DNA of 64,000 nt from contig NZHH01000056.1 in the NCBI GenBank assembly GCA_002691245.1, forward strand, positions 111,411-175,410, written 5' to 3'. The first letter of the stretch is position 1, and every line of letters starts with the position of its first letter. Positions 52,939-62,631 of this stretch are shown in pieces. Under the pieces are notes generated by a model, which made no database searches, was not told the origin of the DNA, and saw only the letters and a list, made by a program, of their open reading frames with translations. The stretch comes from Methylaequor sp002691245 (GTDB lineage: Bacteria > Pseudomonadota > Alphaproteobacteria > Methylaequorales > Methylaequoraceae). Position numbers and translations under genes: made by a program.

Positions 52939-53724
52939 TTGATAAAACCAGTTGCACTCTCTTTTGTTGAAGAAATTTCAAAAAAAGCAATTCTTCATGC
53001 TGGAGAAATAGCAAAAAAATATAAAAACAATATCTCTATAAAATATAAATCTAAAAATCAACCAGTCACAAACGCTGATGTTGCAATAGATAATTACTTA
53101 AAACAATATTTTAACATCGAGACCCCAAGTTTTGGTTGGGTTTCGGAGGAAACAAAAGATGACAAGTCAAGATTATCTACTGAATATTTTTGGTGCCTTG
53201 ATCCAATAGATGGAACCAGGTCGTATATAAATAATAAACCCGAGTATACGATATCTCTGGCACTTATAAAAAAAAACACTCCGATCATAGGATACATTTT
53301 CAACCCTGAAACAAATGAGCTTTTTTTCGGGAAAAAAGAATTTGGAGCTTTTTGTAATAATCAAAGAATTCAAGTAAACAAACAAGATGACATTTTTAAG
53401 TCAAAATTTGCTTTAAGTTCCTCAGAGATTGGAAGGATAAAGAAATATAATTTCTTTGATCATAACAACGCAATTAGCATGGGTTCAATAGCTTACAAGG
53501 TAGCATTGGTTGCAAAAGGGAAAATAGATATCGCGTTGAGTTTTACAAAAAAAAATGATTGGGATATGGCAGCTTCTCACCTAATTTTAGATGAAGCTGG
53601 AGGAGACTTAAAAAGTGTTTCCGGAAAAAATATTATTTATAATAGTCAGAGTATGCTAATTGAATCGGTTATTGCTACAAATAAGAAGTTAATGAAAAAA
53701 CTTAGAATTAAATTCAGTGAATAA
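52939..53724 (+). CDS. cysQ: inositol-monophosphatase family / CysQ-like phosphatase
   Basis: The 261-residue enzyme belongs to the lithium-sensitive phosphatases that act on inositol phosphates or 3'-phosphoadenosine 5'-phosphate. Metal ligands lie in WVSEETKDD, DPIDGTRSY and the late NDWDMAASHLILDEAGG. Next to pmbA it is a recurrent alphaproteobacterial neighbour usually named CysQ; the substrate is not proven. It starts with TTG directly after the pmbA stop and overlaps the ABC transporter by 8 bases. Confidence 0.9.
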   Translation: MIKPVALSFVEEISKKAILHAGEIAKKYKNNISIKYKSKNQPVTNADVAIDNYLKQYFNIETPSFGWVSEETKDDKSRLSTEYFWCLDPIDGTRSYINNKPEYTISLALIKKNTPIIGYIFNPETNELFFGKKEFGAFCNNQRIQVNKQDDIFKSKFALSSSEIGRIKKYNFFDHNNAISMGSIAYKVALVAKGKIDIALSFTKKNDWDMAASHLILDEAGGDLKSVSGKNIIYNSQSMLIESVIATNKKLMKKLRIKFSE

Positions 53725-55504
53725 TAATTCAAAAAAAAAAACATACGGGATGTTAAAACGGCTTTTTTTTAACTACGTAAAACAACATCAATCCAAATTA
53801 TTTATATCTATTTTTTGTATGGTAATAGTCGCGGCGTCCACTGCAATAAATGCTTGGATGATGCAACCAGTTTTAGATGAAATTTTTATTAATAAAAATC
53901 AAAAACTTATAATATTAATACCATTAGCTATTGTTTTTGTTGCGATTGTTAAAGGTATCTCATCTTATTATCAATCAATCCTTATGAGCTACATCGGTTA
54001 CAAATTAGTTGCAGATATTCAAAGTGAAATGTTTTATTCAGCAGTTAATTGCGATCTTTCTTATCACAACGAGGTAAATTCCGGAACCATTGTATCAAGA
54101 TTTATAGCAGATGTTGGAGCATTATCCAGAGGCGTACATAATGTAATAATTAATATAATAAAAGATTCTTTGACATTCATCTTTCTCATTGGAGTCATGT
54201 TTTATCATGACGTTAAATTAGCATTAATTGCCATGTTTGTTTTCCCTGTTGCCATCTACCCTATTAGGAGAATAGGAAAAAGACTAAGAAAAATTTCTAA
54301 GAACACACAAGTAGGTTTTGGTTTACTTACTTCAAAACTATCAGAATCTTTCTCTGCAATAAAAACAATAAAATCATTTAACTCTGAAAAATTTGAATTG
54401 GATAAAATAAACAAGGAAATCATCAATATTTTTAATTTAACTTACAAGTCAACCAAAGTGAACTCAATTGCAAGGCCATTAATGGAAATTTTAAGTGGGC
54501 TAGCTATTGGGGCAATTATTTTTATTGGCGGCAGTCAGGTGATACAGGATCAAACAACACCTGGGACTTTTTTTTCATTTCTCACAGCTTTATTAATGGC
54601 TTATCAACCAATAAAATCACTGGCTAGCCTAAATGCCACTTTACAAATATCTATGGCATCTGCAGAAAGAATATTTGAAATTTTAGACCAAAAACCCTCT
54701 ATCATTGAACCCATTAAACCAAAGGATAAAATATTAATTAACAGTAAAAATAATTTAAAAATTTCAAACACATCGTTTAAATACAAAAATTCAGAAAAGT
54801 TTGTCCTAAAAAATATTAATCTAGAAATAGCTGAAGGTGAACGAGTTGCATTAGTTGGATATTCTGGTTCTGGAAAATCTACGTTAATGAATTTACTTCC
54901 AAGATTTTTTGATCCCAACAAAGGAAACATTTCAATTGGTGGAGTTAATATTAAAGAATTAAGTCTCAAATTTATAAGAAACTACTTTTCAATGGTCAGT
55001 CAGGATGTAATTTTATTTGATGACACAATAAAGCAAAATATTTGTTATGGTCTAAAAAAATATAATGACAAACAATTAGAAGATGCATGCAGAAAGTCAA
55101 ATTGTCATGAATTTATTTCAGAGCTTCCCAAAGGATACAATGAGATAGTTGGTGAAAATGGAACTAGATTATCGGGTGGTCAAAAACAAAGAATTGCAAT
55201 TGCAAGAGCATTTATAAGAAATTCTCCTTTTTTACTTCTTGATGAAGCAACTTCATCGTTAGATTCTAAGTCAGAAAAAAAAATTCAGGACTCTCTTAAA
55301 ACTTTAATTGCCTCTAGAACTGCACTTATAATAGCCCATAGGTTGTCAACTGTTATAGATGCAGATAAAATCATTATAATCAATAATGGTGAAATAGTTG
55401 ATATTGGAAAGCATTCTAATTTGATAAAAAAATCAGAAATTTATAAAAATCTTTATAATCTACAATTTAAAAAACAAAATGATAAAAAAAATTTTAAAAC
55501 ATAA
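53717..55504 (+). CDS. msbA: MsbA-like lipid A/lipid ABC exporter
   Basis: The 595-residue half-transporter joins six membrane helices to an ABC ATPase and works as a homodimer that flips lipids. ATPase motifs are GYSGSGKST, the signature LSGGQKQRIAIARA and LLLDEATSSLDS, followed by the switch AHRLST. It is the first of four genes for envelope lipids (acyltransferase, waaA, lpxK), which supports lipid A export. It starts with GTG, overlapping cysQ by 8 bases. Confidence 0.92.
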   Translation: MNNNSKKKTYGMLKRLFFNYVKQHQSKLFISIFCMVIVAASTAINAWMMQPVLDEIFINKNQKLIILIPLAIVFVAIVKGISSYYQSILMSYIGYKLVADIQSEMFYSAVNCDLSYHNEVNSGTIVSRFIADVGALSRGVHNVIINIIKDSLTFIFLIGVMFYHDVKLALIAMFVFPVAIYPIRRIGKRLRKISKNTQVGFGLLTSKLSESFSAIKTIKSFNSEKFELDKINKEIINIFNLTYKSTKVNSIARPLMEILSGLAIGAIIFIGGSQVIQDQTTPGTFFSFLTALLMAYQPIKSLASLNATLQISMASAERIFEILDQKPSIIEPIKPKDKILINSKNNLKISNTSFKYKNSEKFVLKNINLEIAEGERVALVGYSGSGKSTLMNLLPRFFDPNKGNISIGGVNIKELSLKFIRNYFSMVSQDVILFDDTIKQNICYGLKKYNDKQLEDACRKSNCHEFISELPKGYNEIVGENGTRLSGGQKQRIAIARAFIRNSPFLLLDEATSSLDSKSEKKIQDSLKTLIASRTALIIAHRLSTVIDADKIIIINNGEIVDIGKHSNLIKKSEIYKNLYNLQFKKQNDKKNFKT

Positions 55505-56135
55505 TGCCTTTCAATTGTTTTTAGGCTGGCTTATTTCTTTATACATAAGAATTTGTTTCAATACATCAACATGGATTATAAAAAATGAGGGCGTTGTAAC
55601 AAAAGAGTGTGTTAGAGAAAAAAGTTTAATTATTTGTTTCTGGCACAGTAGATTATTGATGGCTTGTTTTTGTTGGAACTGGGAGAAAAAACTCAAAATG
55701 TTAGTCTCTAGTCATTCTGACGGAAAAATAATATCTAATGCAATATCACACCTTGGAATACAAACGATCTCAGGTTCATCCAGAAAACAAAATATATCTT
55801 CACTCAAAGAAATGATTAAATTGATGAATAATAATAATGCTCTTGGTATTACACCAGATGGCCCGAAAGGACCAAATCAAAAATTAAAGGAGGGCTTGAT
55901 ATCTTTGTTAAAGAAAACTCAGACAACTTTAGTTCCTTTTAGTTATTCAGCAAAGTTTAAGATTAGATTAAACACTTGGGATAATTTTCTTTTTGTAACT
56001 CCATTTAACAAATTTGTTGTTGTTTGGGGCAATCCGTTAAAATTTGATAAAACAAAATCCTCTGATCAAAATAAAATCATTATTGAAGGAGAATTAAATA
56101 GAATCACAAGATTAGCAGACAACCTATGTAAATGA
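55479..56135 (+). CDS. DUF374 lysophospholipid acyltransferase-like protein
   Basis: The 218-residue protein has one N-terminal helix and the acyltransferase-like marks FWHSRLLMACF and GITPDGPKGPNQKLKEG. This DUF374 family stands in lipid A gene groups of alphaproteobacteria and probably adds or transfers an acyl chain; the exact substrate is not known. It overlaps msbA by 26 bases and waaA by 4 (ATGA). Confidence 0.87.
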   Translation: MIKKILKHNAFQLFLGWLISLYIRICFNTSTWIIKNEGVVTKECVREKSLIICFWHSRLLMACFCWNWEKKLKMLVSSHSDGKIISNAISHLGIQTISGSSRKQNISSLKEMIKLMNNNNALGITPDGPKGPNQKLKEGLISLLKKTQTTLVPFSYSAKFKIRLNTWDNFLFVTPFNKFVVVWGNPLKFDKTKSSDQNKIIIEGELNRITRLADNLCK

Positions 56136-57382
56136 TCATGCTTAAAATCTATAAATTCCTCTCAATTATTTTATCTCCAATTATTTTTTTATTCTTAGTT
56201 TTCAGGCTAGCAATTTCAAAAGAAAAAATTCAAAGTATACGAGAAAAATTTTCACTTTATAAAAACACAAGACCCAAAGGAAAACTAATATGGATTAATG
56301 GAGTCAGTATTGGTGAAGCTAAAACAGCAATTACAGTTGCTAACGAAATTAAGAAAAATAATCCCGATTGTATTATTCTGCTCACCACTTCGACTTCAAG
56401 CTCCTATGATTTAATTTCAAAAATGAAAATTAATTTTAAACTGGTTTATGCTCCACTGGATATTTCATATGTTGTAAATAGATTTCTAGCAAACTGGAAT
56501 CCGAGTCTAACAATTTTCATAGAATCAGAAGTCTGGCCTAACATATTTTGGTCTTTAAAAAAGCGTTCTATAAAACTGAAGATCTTTAACGCAAGGATGT
56601 CAAAAAAATCTTACACAACTTGGAAAAGATTTAATTTCTTTGCAAAACGAATTTTTTGCCTCATTGACGGTTGTTTCGTACAAGATTTTAAGTCTAAAGA
56701 AAGATTTGAAAAACTGGGTGTAAAAAATGTCAAAAAAATTGAAAATATAAAGTTCTTATCTAAAGAATTAGATGTAGATAACAAAAAATATGTTTTTTTG
56801 AAAAACAAACTCAAGAATAAAAGAATCGTTACTTTTTTCAGTACACATAAAGGAGAAGAAGAGTTGCTTTTGGATTGTTTTGACAAATTGGAAAAAAAGA
56901 TAAAAAATCTTTTCTCTGTAATCATACCACGGCATTTAGATAGGATTGATAATATCATTGAAATATTTAATAAAAAAGGAAGAGCTTTTAATTACAGAGA
57001 TAATTCAGAATCAAATATTATAGATAATAATCCATTGATCGTTAATTCTATGGGAGAACTTGGTTTGTTTTTTAAATTATCTGAAATTGCTGTTGTAGGT
57101 GGCTCATTTAGTAACAAAGGTGGACACAATCCAATTGAAACCCAAAGTTTTAATTGCTCAGTAATTTTTGGTCCGCATATGGAAAATTTTAAAGAAATAA
57201 AAGATCTTATTGTCAAAAATAACGCAGGTTTTGAAGTTAGTAATTTAAATGGGTTAATTAAAAAGATAAATGTTATTCTTAAAAATAAAAAGCTTAACGA
57301 GCGAACATATAAAAACTTTAAAAAGTTATGTTTTTCATTCTCTATTAAATCAAGAAATCAACTAAAGTTCTTATTAAAATGA
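56132..57382 (+). CDS. waaA: 3-deoxy-D-manno-octulosonic acid transferase
   Basis: WaaA adds Kdo to lipid A at the inner membrane. The 416-residue GT-B enzyme has an N-terminal helix, GVSIGEAKTA, ESEVWPNIFWSLK and the donor-site GGHNPIETQSF. Lys-rich but otherwise of normal length. It is followed by lpxK with ATGA overlap, so Kdo transfer and lipid A phosphorylation are encoded together. Confidence 0.95.
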   Translation: MIMLKIYKFLSIILSPIIFLFLVFRLAISKEKIQSIREKFSLYKNTRPKGKLIWINGVSIGEAKTAITVANEIKKNNPDCIILLTTSTSSSYDLISKMKINFKLVYAPLDISYVVNRFLANWNPSLTIFIESEVWPNIFWSLKKRSIKLKIFNARMSKKSYTTWKRFNFFAKRIFCLIDGCFVQDFKSKERFEKLGVKNVKKIENIKFLSKELDVDNKKYVFLKNKLKNKRIVTFFSTHKGEEELLLDCFDKLEKKIKNLFSVIIPRHLDRIDNIIEIFNKKGRAFNYRDNSESNIIDNNPLIVNSMGELGLFFKLSEIAVVGGSFSNKGGHNPIETQSFNCSVIFGPHMENFKEIKDLIVKNNAGFEVSNLNGLIKKINVILKNKKLNERTYKNFKKLCFSFSIKSRNQLKFLLK

Positions 57383-58338
57383 TAGAATCTATCTGGAATA
57401 AAAAAAGTTTTTTGACTTTTTTGCTCAAACCGCTTTCATATTTATATTATTTTTTTTTCAAATCAAAAAATGTTTTCTGTTCTAGCAAAGAAATTAACGT
57501 ACCCGTGTTGTGTGTTGGAAATGTTACTTTAGGTGGTGCAGGAAAAACACCAACAGTAATAGAATTAAGAAAAATTTTAAATAAATATTTTAATAACATT
57601 ACAGTCCTTACCAGAGGATATAAAGGGAAAAAAAAAGGACCACTAATTGTCAAAAACATCAATACCTTCGAACAAGTTGGGGAGGAAAGTATATTACATG
57701 CTCAATATGGTCCAACATGTATGTCAAAAAACAAAATAGAAGGTGCTATTTTTTGCGAGAATATTGGTTCAGATTTAATAATTATGGATGATGGGTTACA
57801 AAGTATAAATATAAAAAAAAATTTAAATATCATGGTCGTTGACAGTTCATTTGGATTTGGGAATAATAATATGCTTCCTGCTGGCCCACTGAGAGAACCA
57901 GTTGAAGAATGCATCAAAAAAAGTCATTTAATTTTGATAATTGGTATAAAAAGAACCATAAATCAATTTACAAATGTTCCAAAAGAAAAAATATTCTGGG
58001 CCAAAAAAAAAATAAAAATAAATAACTTAAAAAAGAAAAATATTTATGCTTTTTCAGCACTTGGAAATAATCAAAATTTTTATGACTCACTCATAAAGAA
58101 AGGATTAAAAATTATAAAATTTAAAAGTTTCAGAGATCACCATATTTTCAGTAAAGAAGAAATAAATAAAATAATTCAAGAAGCAAAAAAAAATGACCTT
58201 GCTATTGTCTGTACAAAAAAGGACTTTATAAAAATACCCAGAATATACCAAAAAAACATTTTTCCCGTTGATTTAGAATTAAATATTGAAAACAAAAAAA
58301 AATTGAAGGATATAATAATGAATTCAATAAAAAACTAA
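57379..58338 (+). CDS. lpxK: tetraacyldisaccharide 4'-kinase
   Basis: LpxK phosphorylates the lipid A disaccharide. The P-loop GNVTLGGAGKTP is near residue 52, followed by LTRGYKGKKKGP and IMDDGLQ. A hydrophobic N-terminal helix anchors it. The 319-residue length is usual. It ends the envelope lipid operon and overlaps the convergent M23 gene by 4 bases. Its presence with waaA indicates a Kdo-lipid A outer membrane. Confidence 0.96.
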   Translation: MIESIWNKKSFLTFLLKPLSYLYYFFFKSKNVFCSSKEINVPVLCVGNVTLGGAGKTPTVIELRKILNKYFNNITVLTRGYKGKKKGPLIVKNINTFEQVGEESILHAQYGPTCMSKNKIEGAIFCENIGSDLIIMDDGLQSINIKKNLNIMVVDSSFGFGNNNMLPAGPLREPVEECIKKSHLILIIGIKRTINQFTNVPKEKIFWAKKKIKINNLKKKNIYAFSALGNNQNFYDSLIKKGLKIIKFKSFRDHHIFSKEEINKIIQEAKKNDLAIVCTKKDFIKIPRIYQKNIFPVDLELNIENKKKLKDIIMNSIKN

Positions 58339-59132
58339 TTCATTTCAAATTTTATTAAAGAAAGGGGGTCCACAGATATTTTTTCTAAGTAAACTCCCCA
58401 GTGAACATGAGGTCCTGTCGCTCTTCCGGTCATACCGATCGTTCCGATCTTATCACCCTGTTTAACTGACTGGCCTTCCTTCACCGTTATTTCTTTTAGA
58501 TGGGCGAAAATTGATATTAAACCAAGTCCGTGGTCAATTATAATTGTATTTCCAGTAAAAAACATATTATTCGACACTAACTTAATAATACCTGCTGCTG
58601 GTGAAATGATTTTTGTTCCTTCATTAGCAGCAATATCTATCCCTGCATGTGGTCGTCGAGGTTTTGAATTTAGAATTCTTTGACTTCCATATACACCTGA
58701 CAAACGTCCCTTTGATGGCATAATAAATTTTTTTCCAAATAATTTTTTTTTTGAGCCTATCTCTTTAGCTTTAGTTATTTGTTTCTTATCAAATAAAATT
58801 CTTTCAATCTCATTCTTTGATGGTTCAACTTTATTTGTAGGTAAGCCCTTAATATTTTCAACTTTATACTTCTTTTTTTTTATTTCAAACTCTCTAATCT
58901 CACCATTTATTTCTAACTTTATTGTATTTTTTGATTTTCTACCAAATGCATAAATAAACCTTCCATTCTCGAAAGTTTTTACTTTTTTATTATTAATCGT
59001 TATATTTCCTTTATCTACTAATTGTCCCGTTATAACTCCACCTTCACAAAAACAACCGTAAAGCTTTGGAAAACTCTCTGAAGACGAGCTGTTCATAGAA
59101 AAAAATAATATAAGAAAAAAAATTGTTATCAT
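58335..59132 (-). CDS. M23-family peptidase (murein hydrolase/LytM type)
   Basis: The 265-residue exported protein has a signal peptide, a beta-rich N-terminal part and a C-terminal LytM domain. Zinc and catalytic residues show in RRPHAGIDIAANEG (His, Asp), the HLKE His and HVHWG. An intact set of zinc ligands suggests an active endopeptidase rather than a regulatory EnvC type. It overlaps xseA by 4 bases. M23, xseA, purD and lpxK near one another is a known alphaproteobacterial arrangement; the small DUF2093 gene is absent. Confidence 0.93.
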   Translation of the reverse strand: MITIFFLILFFSMNSSSSESFPKLYGCFCEGGVITGQLVDKGNITINNKKVKTFENGRFIYAFGRKSKNTIKLEINGEIREFEIKKKKYKVENIKGLPTNKVEPSKNEIERILFDKKQITKAKEIGSKKKLFGKKFIMPSKGRLSGVYGSQRILNSKPRRPHAGIDIAANEGTKIISPAAGIIKLVSNNMFFTGNTIIIDHGLGLISIFAHLKEITVKEGQSVKQGDKIGTIGMTGRATGPHVHWGVYLEKISVDPLSLIKFEMN

Positions 59133-60463
59133 ATTTTTTTTACATTTGTTTTATTTTTATAAAACTCGATTTCTAAAATATCATCTTTTGAAATTTTGGA
59201 ATCATCACATATTATTTTTTTTTTTTTTCTTATAACCGCAAAACCCCTATTCAGAGTTTGTTTATATGACAAAATTGAGACCTCCCTTCCAAGTGAATAT
59301 ATTTTCTCATTTTGGATTTTGAAATATTGAGATTTTAATAGACTTATCTTTTCTTGAAAATTAAATAATTTCGAAGAAGAAATTTTCAACTTATCCACAA
59401 TTCTTTCTTTTGAAAAACCTTCAAGTAATTTAGATAATGAAAATTTAATATTCTGTAAAACTTCACTTAGTAAGTTGTTTAATATCTGTTCAACTTGATC
59501 AAGTTCTTGAAAATAAAAATTGATAGTTTCTTGTTGGTTTGGAATTTTTGATGCTAACAATTTTAGGTTCAACAATTTATTATCATAATTAGATAATATA
59601 CTCTTCCTCAAAGTATTTGACCACTGACTTAATCTTAATATTATATCATTTCTATCTGGAACTGTCATTTCGGCGGCTGCACTTGGGGTCGGGGCTCTTA
59701 AATCAGATACCATATCACATAATGTATAGTCTGTTTCATGGCCAACTGCAGACACTATGGGTATAAAAGAATTATAAACGTCTTTCACTAATAATTCCTC
59801 GTTAAATGGCATTAAGTCCTCCAAACTCCCACCCCCTCTTGCGATAATAATAAAATCAACAAAAAAACTTCCACCTTTAATTTGCTGGTTAAAGAATCTG
59901 ATACCACTTACAATATCATTAAGGCAATTTTTACCTTGGACATTTGCAGGAAAAATAATTAATTCAACGGGAAATCTATCTGAAATTCTGTGAATAATAT
60001 CTTTGATTACAGCACCTGACTCTGATGTAATGATACCGATTCTATTTGGATATTTTAAAAGCTTTTTTTTTTTTTTTAAGTCAAAAAAACCTTCTTTCGT
60101 CAGTTTCTTCTTTCTGTCTTCAAGTGTTTTTAGTAATGAACCTTCACCTTCAAATTCTATATTTTGTACAATGATTTGATATTTAGATTGTTTAGAGTAA
60201 GTTGTCACTTTTCCTTTGACAATTACCTTTATTCCTTCCTCAATCTTTACATTAAGTCTAGGTACAGTCGATCTCCAACAAATTGCAGATATAATACTGT
60301 CCTCATCTTTTAATGAAAAATAAATGTGACCCGATGAATGTTTTTTAACTTGAAAAGTCTCGCCAACAACATTTATAATTTCATAATTATTTTCTACTAA
60401 GTTTTTGATTGAATTGTTTAGTTGGGTTACTGTAAACTTTGAGATATTTGATAATTTATTCAT
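59129..60463 (-). CDS. xseA: exodeoxyribonuclease VII large subunit
   Basis: XseA is the catalytic subunit of exonuclease VII, which degrades single-stranded DNA. It has an N-terminal OB fold (GHIYFSLKDEDSIISAICW), the nuclease core with ARGGGSLEDLMPFN and SAVGHETDYTLCDMVSD, and a long coiled coil. Length 444. A 15-base T run at 60063-60077 encodes an in-frame Lys tract. Its xseB partner is not visible here. Confidence 0.95.
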   Translation of the reverse strand: MNKLSNISKFTVTQLNNSIKNLVENNYEIINVVGETFQVKKHSSGHIYFSLKDEDSIISAICWRSTVPRLNVKIEEGIKVIVKGKVTTYSKQSKYQIIVQNIEFEGEGSLLKTLEDRKKKLTKEGFFDLKKKKKLLKYPNRIGIITSESGAVIKDIIHRISDRFPVELIIFPANVQGKNCLNDIVSGIRFFNQQIKGGSFFVDFIIIARGGGSLEDLMPFNEELLVKDVYNSFIPIVSAVGHETDYTLCDMVSDLRAPTPSAAAEMTVPDRNDIILRLSQWSNTLRKSILSNYDNKLLNLKLLASKIPNQQETINFYFQELDQVEQILNNLLSEVLQNIKFSLSKLLEGFSKERIVDKLKISSSKLFNFQEKISLLKSQYFKIQNEKIYSLGREVSILSYKQTLNRGFAVIRKKKKIICDDSKISKDDILEIEFYKNKTNVKKI

Positions 60464-60505
60464 TATACAAATTTAATTTAAAATTTTACAAAAAGGAATT
60501 ATTTC

Positions 60506-61771
60506 TTGAATATATTAGTGATTGGAAGTGGAGCTAGGGAACACTCTATATGTTGGAGTATAAAAAAGTCCAAGAAGTGCAAAAAAATATTTTGTGTTCC
60601 TGGAAATGCAGGGATTGAAAAAATTGCTGTCTGTAAAAACTTTGATCTTCAAAATAAAAGAAATATCTTAAATTTTTGCAAAAAAGAAAAAATAGATATA
60701 GTTGTAATCGGGCCTGAACAATTCTTAGAAGAAGGCGTTAGTGATTACTTAAGATCAAAAAATATTTCTGTATTCGGACCTAGTAAAAAAGCCTCACAAT
60801 TAGAAACATCCAAATCTTTCGCTAAAAGTTTTCTAAAAAGAAATAATATAAAGACTGCAAACTTTTGTGAATTTAAATCATACGAACTTGCCACAAATTA
60901 TATAAATTCGGTAAATTTCCCTATTGTTATTAAAGCAGACGGGTTGGCTGCTGGCAAAGGTGTCATAATTTGTAAGAATATAGAAGATGCTAGACTTGGC
61001 CTTAAAAATATAATGAAAAAAAAAAAATTCGGAAATGCCGGGAATAAAATTATCATTGAAGAATATCTTGAAGGGTATGAAATTAGTTTTTTTGCTTTTT
61101 TTGATAAAAATTCTTTTTTGAAATTAGGATACGCATTAGATCACAAGAGAGCTTTCGATAAAGATGAAGGTCCTAATACTGGGGGAATGGGAAGTTTTTT
61201 ACCATCTAAAAATATCTCGAAAAGAATTGAGAATGAAATACTAAAAAAAATAGTAAAACCTACATTTAATGGCCTTAAAAAAGAAAATATAGTTTATAGA
61301 GGTATTTTATTCTTTGGGTTAATGATTACCAAAAATGGTCCATTTGTAATTGAGTATAATGTAAGATTTGGTGATCCGGAATGCCAAACACTTCTGAGAA
61401 ATTTAAAAACTGATCTACTTGAGATTATTGATTCCAATATTAATGATAAACTATCCGAAATTAATATTAGAAATGGAAAACAATCCGTTGTTTGCGTTGT
61501 ATTGGCCTCTAAAGGCTATCCAGGAAAATTTAAAAAAAATTCAGTAATAAAAAATCTTTCTAATGCCCAATTAATTAAAGGTGTTGAAATTTTTCATGCG
61601 GGAACATCTGCTAAAAATCAATCAATAGTTTCGTCAGGTGGCAGGGTGCTATCAATCACCTCTAAAGCTAAAACAATTAAAATTGCAAGAATGCAAGCTT
61701 ACAAAGCTATAAAAAAAATAAATTGGTCTGGTGGATTTTTCAGGAAAGATATTGGATTAAAAAATTCTTAA
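60506..61771 (+). CDS. purD: phosphoribosylamine-glycine ligase
   Basis: PurD makes glycinamide ribonucleotide in purine synthesis. The 421-residue ATP-grasp enzyme starts NILVIGSGAREHSI and has VIGPEQFLEEG, IVIKADGLAAGKGVIIC, DEGPNTGGMGSFLPS and VRFGDPECQ. It starts with TTG at 60506; an ATG would remove the conserved N-terminus. It diverges from xseA over 42 bases and abuts the convergent tadA stop with no gap. Confidence 0.97.
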   Translation: MNILVIGSGAREHSICWSIKKSKKCKKIFCVPGNAGIEKIAVCKNFDLQNKRNILNFCKKEKIDIVVIGPEQFLEEGVSDYLRSKNISVFGPSKKASQLETSKSFAKSFLKRNNIKTANFCEFKSYELATNYINSVNFPIVIKADGLAAGKGVIICKNIEDARLGLKNIMKKKKFGNAGNKIIIEEYLEGYEISFFAFFDKNSFLKLGYALDHKRAFDKDEGPNTGGMGSFLPSKNISKRIENEILKKIVKPTFNGLKKENIVYRGILFFGLMITKNGPFVIEYNVRFGDPECQTLLRNLKTDLLEIIDSNINDKLSEINIRNGKQSVVCVVLASKGYPGKFKKNSVIKNLSNAQLIKGVEIFHAGTSAKNQSIVSSGGRVLSITSKAKTIKIARMQAYKAIKKINWSGGFFRKDIGLKNS

Positions 61772-62212
61772 TTATCTTTTTTTTTTTAAGAATTCTATAA
61801 TTAATTTAGAACAATATTCTTCGTTGAAACCACCTAAAAATTCATAATTTTTATAAGAGGAAAAATAATTTTTTAATTTTGAGTTATTTACTTTTATGCT
61901 GTCAGAGTAAGCTCCAAAATAAATTTTCCTAATTCCTGAATTGATAATTGCTGTTTCACACATTTTACATGGCTCCAGAGTAACATATAAAGAATAATCA
62001 GTTAGTTTAGTTCTTTTTAATTTTTTGCAGGCTTTCCTTATTGCTAATATTTCAGCGTGCGCAGTTGGATCATTATTTTTATTTACTGAGTTAAATGCAT
62101 AACTAACCATATTATTATTTTTATCAGTTATCACACAACCTACAGGTATTTCTTCAAGTTCTCTGGCCTTTTTTGCCAGATCAATCGCAAATTGCATATG
62201 TCGATTTTTCAT
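61772..62212 (-). CDS. tadA: tRNA-specific adenosine deaminase
   Basis: TadA converts adenosine 34 of tRNA-Arg to inosine. The 146 residues hold the zinc site: PTAHAEILAIR (His and Glu) and LEPCKMCETAI (two Cys). EEIPVGCVI and the GIRKIYFGAYS block fit TadA. A general nucleoside deaminase remains possible, but TadA is the essential family member. It lies 6 bases after the cyclophilin-like gene. Confidence 0.92.
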   Translation of the reverse strand: MKNRHMQFAIDLAKKARELEEIPVGCVITDKNNNMVSYAFNSVNKNNDPTAHAEILAIRKACKKLKRTKLTDYSLYVTLEPCKMCETAIINSGIRKIYFGAYSDSIKVNNSKLKNYFSSYKNYEFLGGFNEEYCSKLIIEFLKKKR

Positions 62213-62218
62213 AAGAAT

Positions 62219-62593
62219 CTAAACTCTTTCAACCCTAACAAGATCTCCATCATCAACTGCTACCAGTTTTTTTAAATCAAAATTTGTAAAACCCCAAACA
62301 TTACAATCAGCAGCAAGTCTAATTTCATTAGCAATGGATAATGGAGTTTTACCGAAACCTATTGCTATTGCTTTTCCTTCTGGCCAAAAAACTATTTCTC
62401 CAAGGTTTATCTCAGATTTTGCATCAATTTCTATTCTTGAGTCAAAAGGAATGTGAAAATAAACCTCATTGCCCCAAGTTTTACAATTTGAAGTAATTGG
62501 AAGATTATCCCATATTATTTGTGCTGTTTTAGATGGATATAATTCAACCAATATTTCCATATTTTTTATAATAATTTTACATCTTTTTCTCAT
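62219..62593 (-). CDS. cyclophilin-like fold protein (TM1367/DUF369 type)
   Basis: The roughly 124-residue protein matches the small cyclophilin-like beta-barrel family typified by Thermotoga TM1367. Family blocks are NCKTWGNEVYFHIPF, LGEIVFWPEGKAIAIGFGKTP and the end VDDGDLVRVERV. Function is unknown; the classical isomerase residues are not evident. I chose the ATG at 62593; another lies at 62608. It precedes tadA on the same strand, which may mean cotranscription only. Confidence 0.82.
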   Translation of the reverse strand: MRKRCKIIIKNMEILVELYPSKTAQIIWDNLPITSNCKTWGNEVYFHIPFDSRIEIDAKSEINLGEIVFWPEGKAIAIGFGKTPLSIANEIRLAADCNVWGFTNFDLKKLVAVDDGDLVRVERV

Positions 62594-62631
62594 ATTATAT
62601 ATTAGCATTTAATATATTTTTTTAAAGATCA

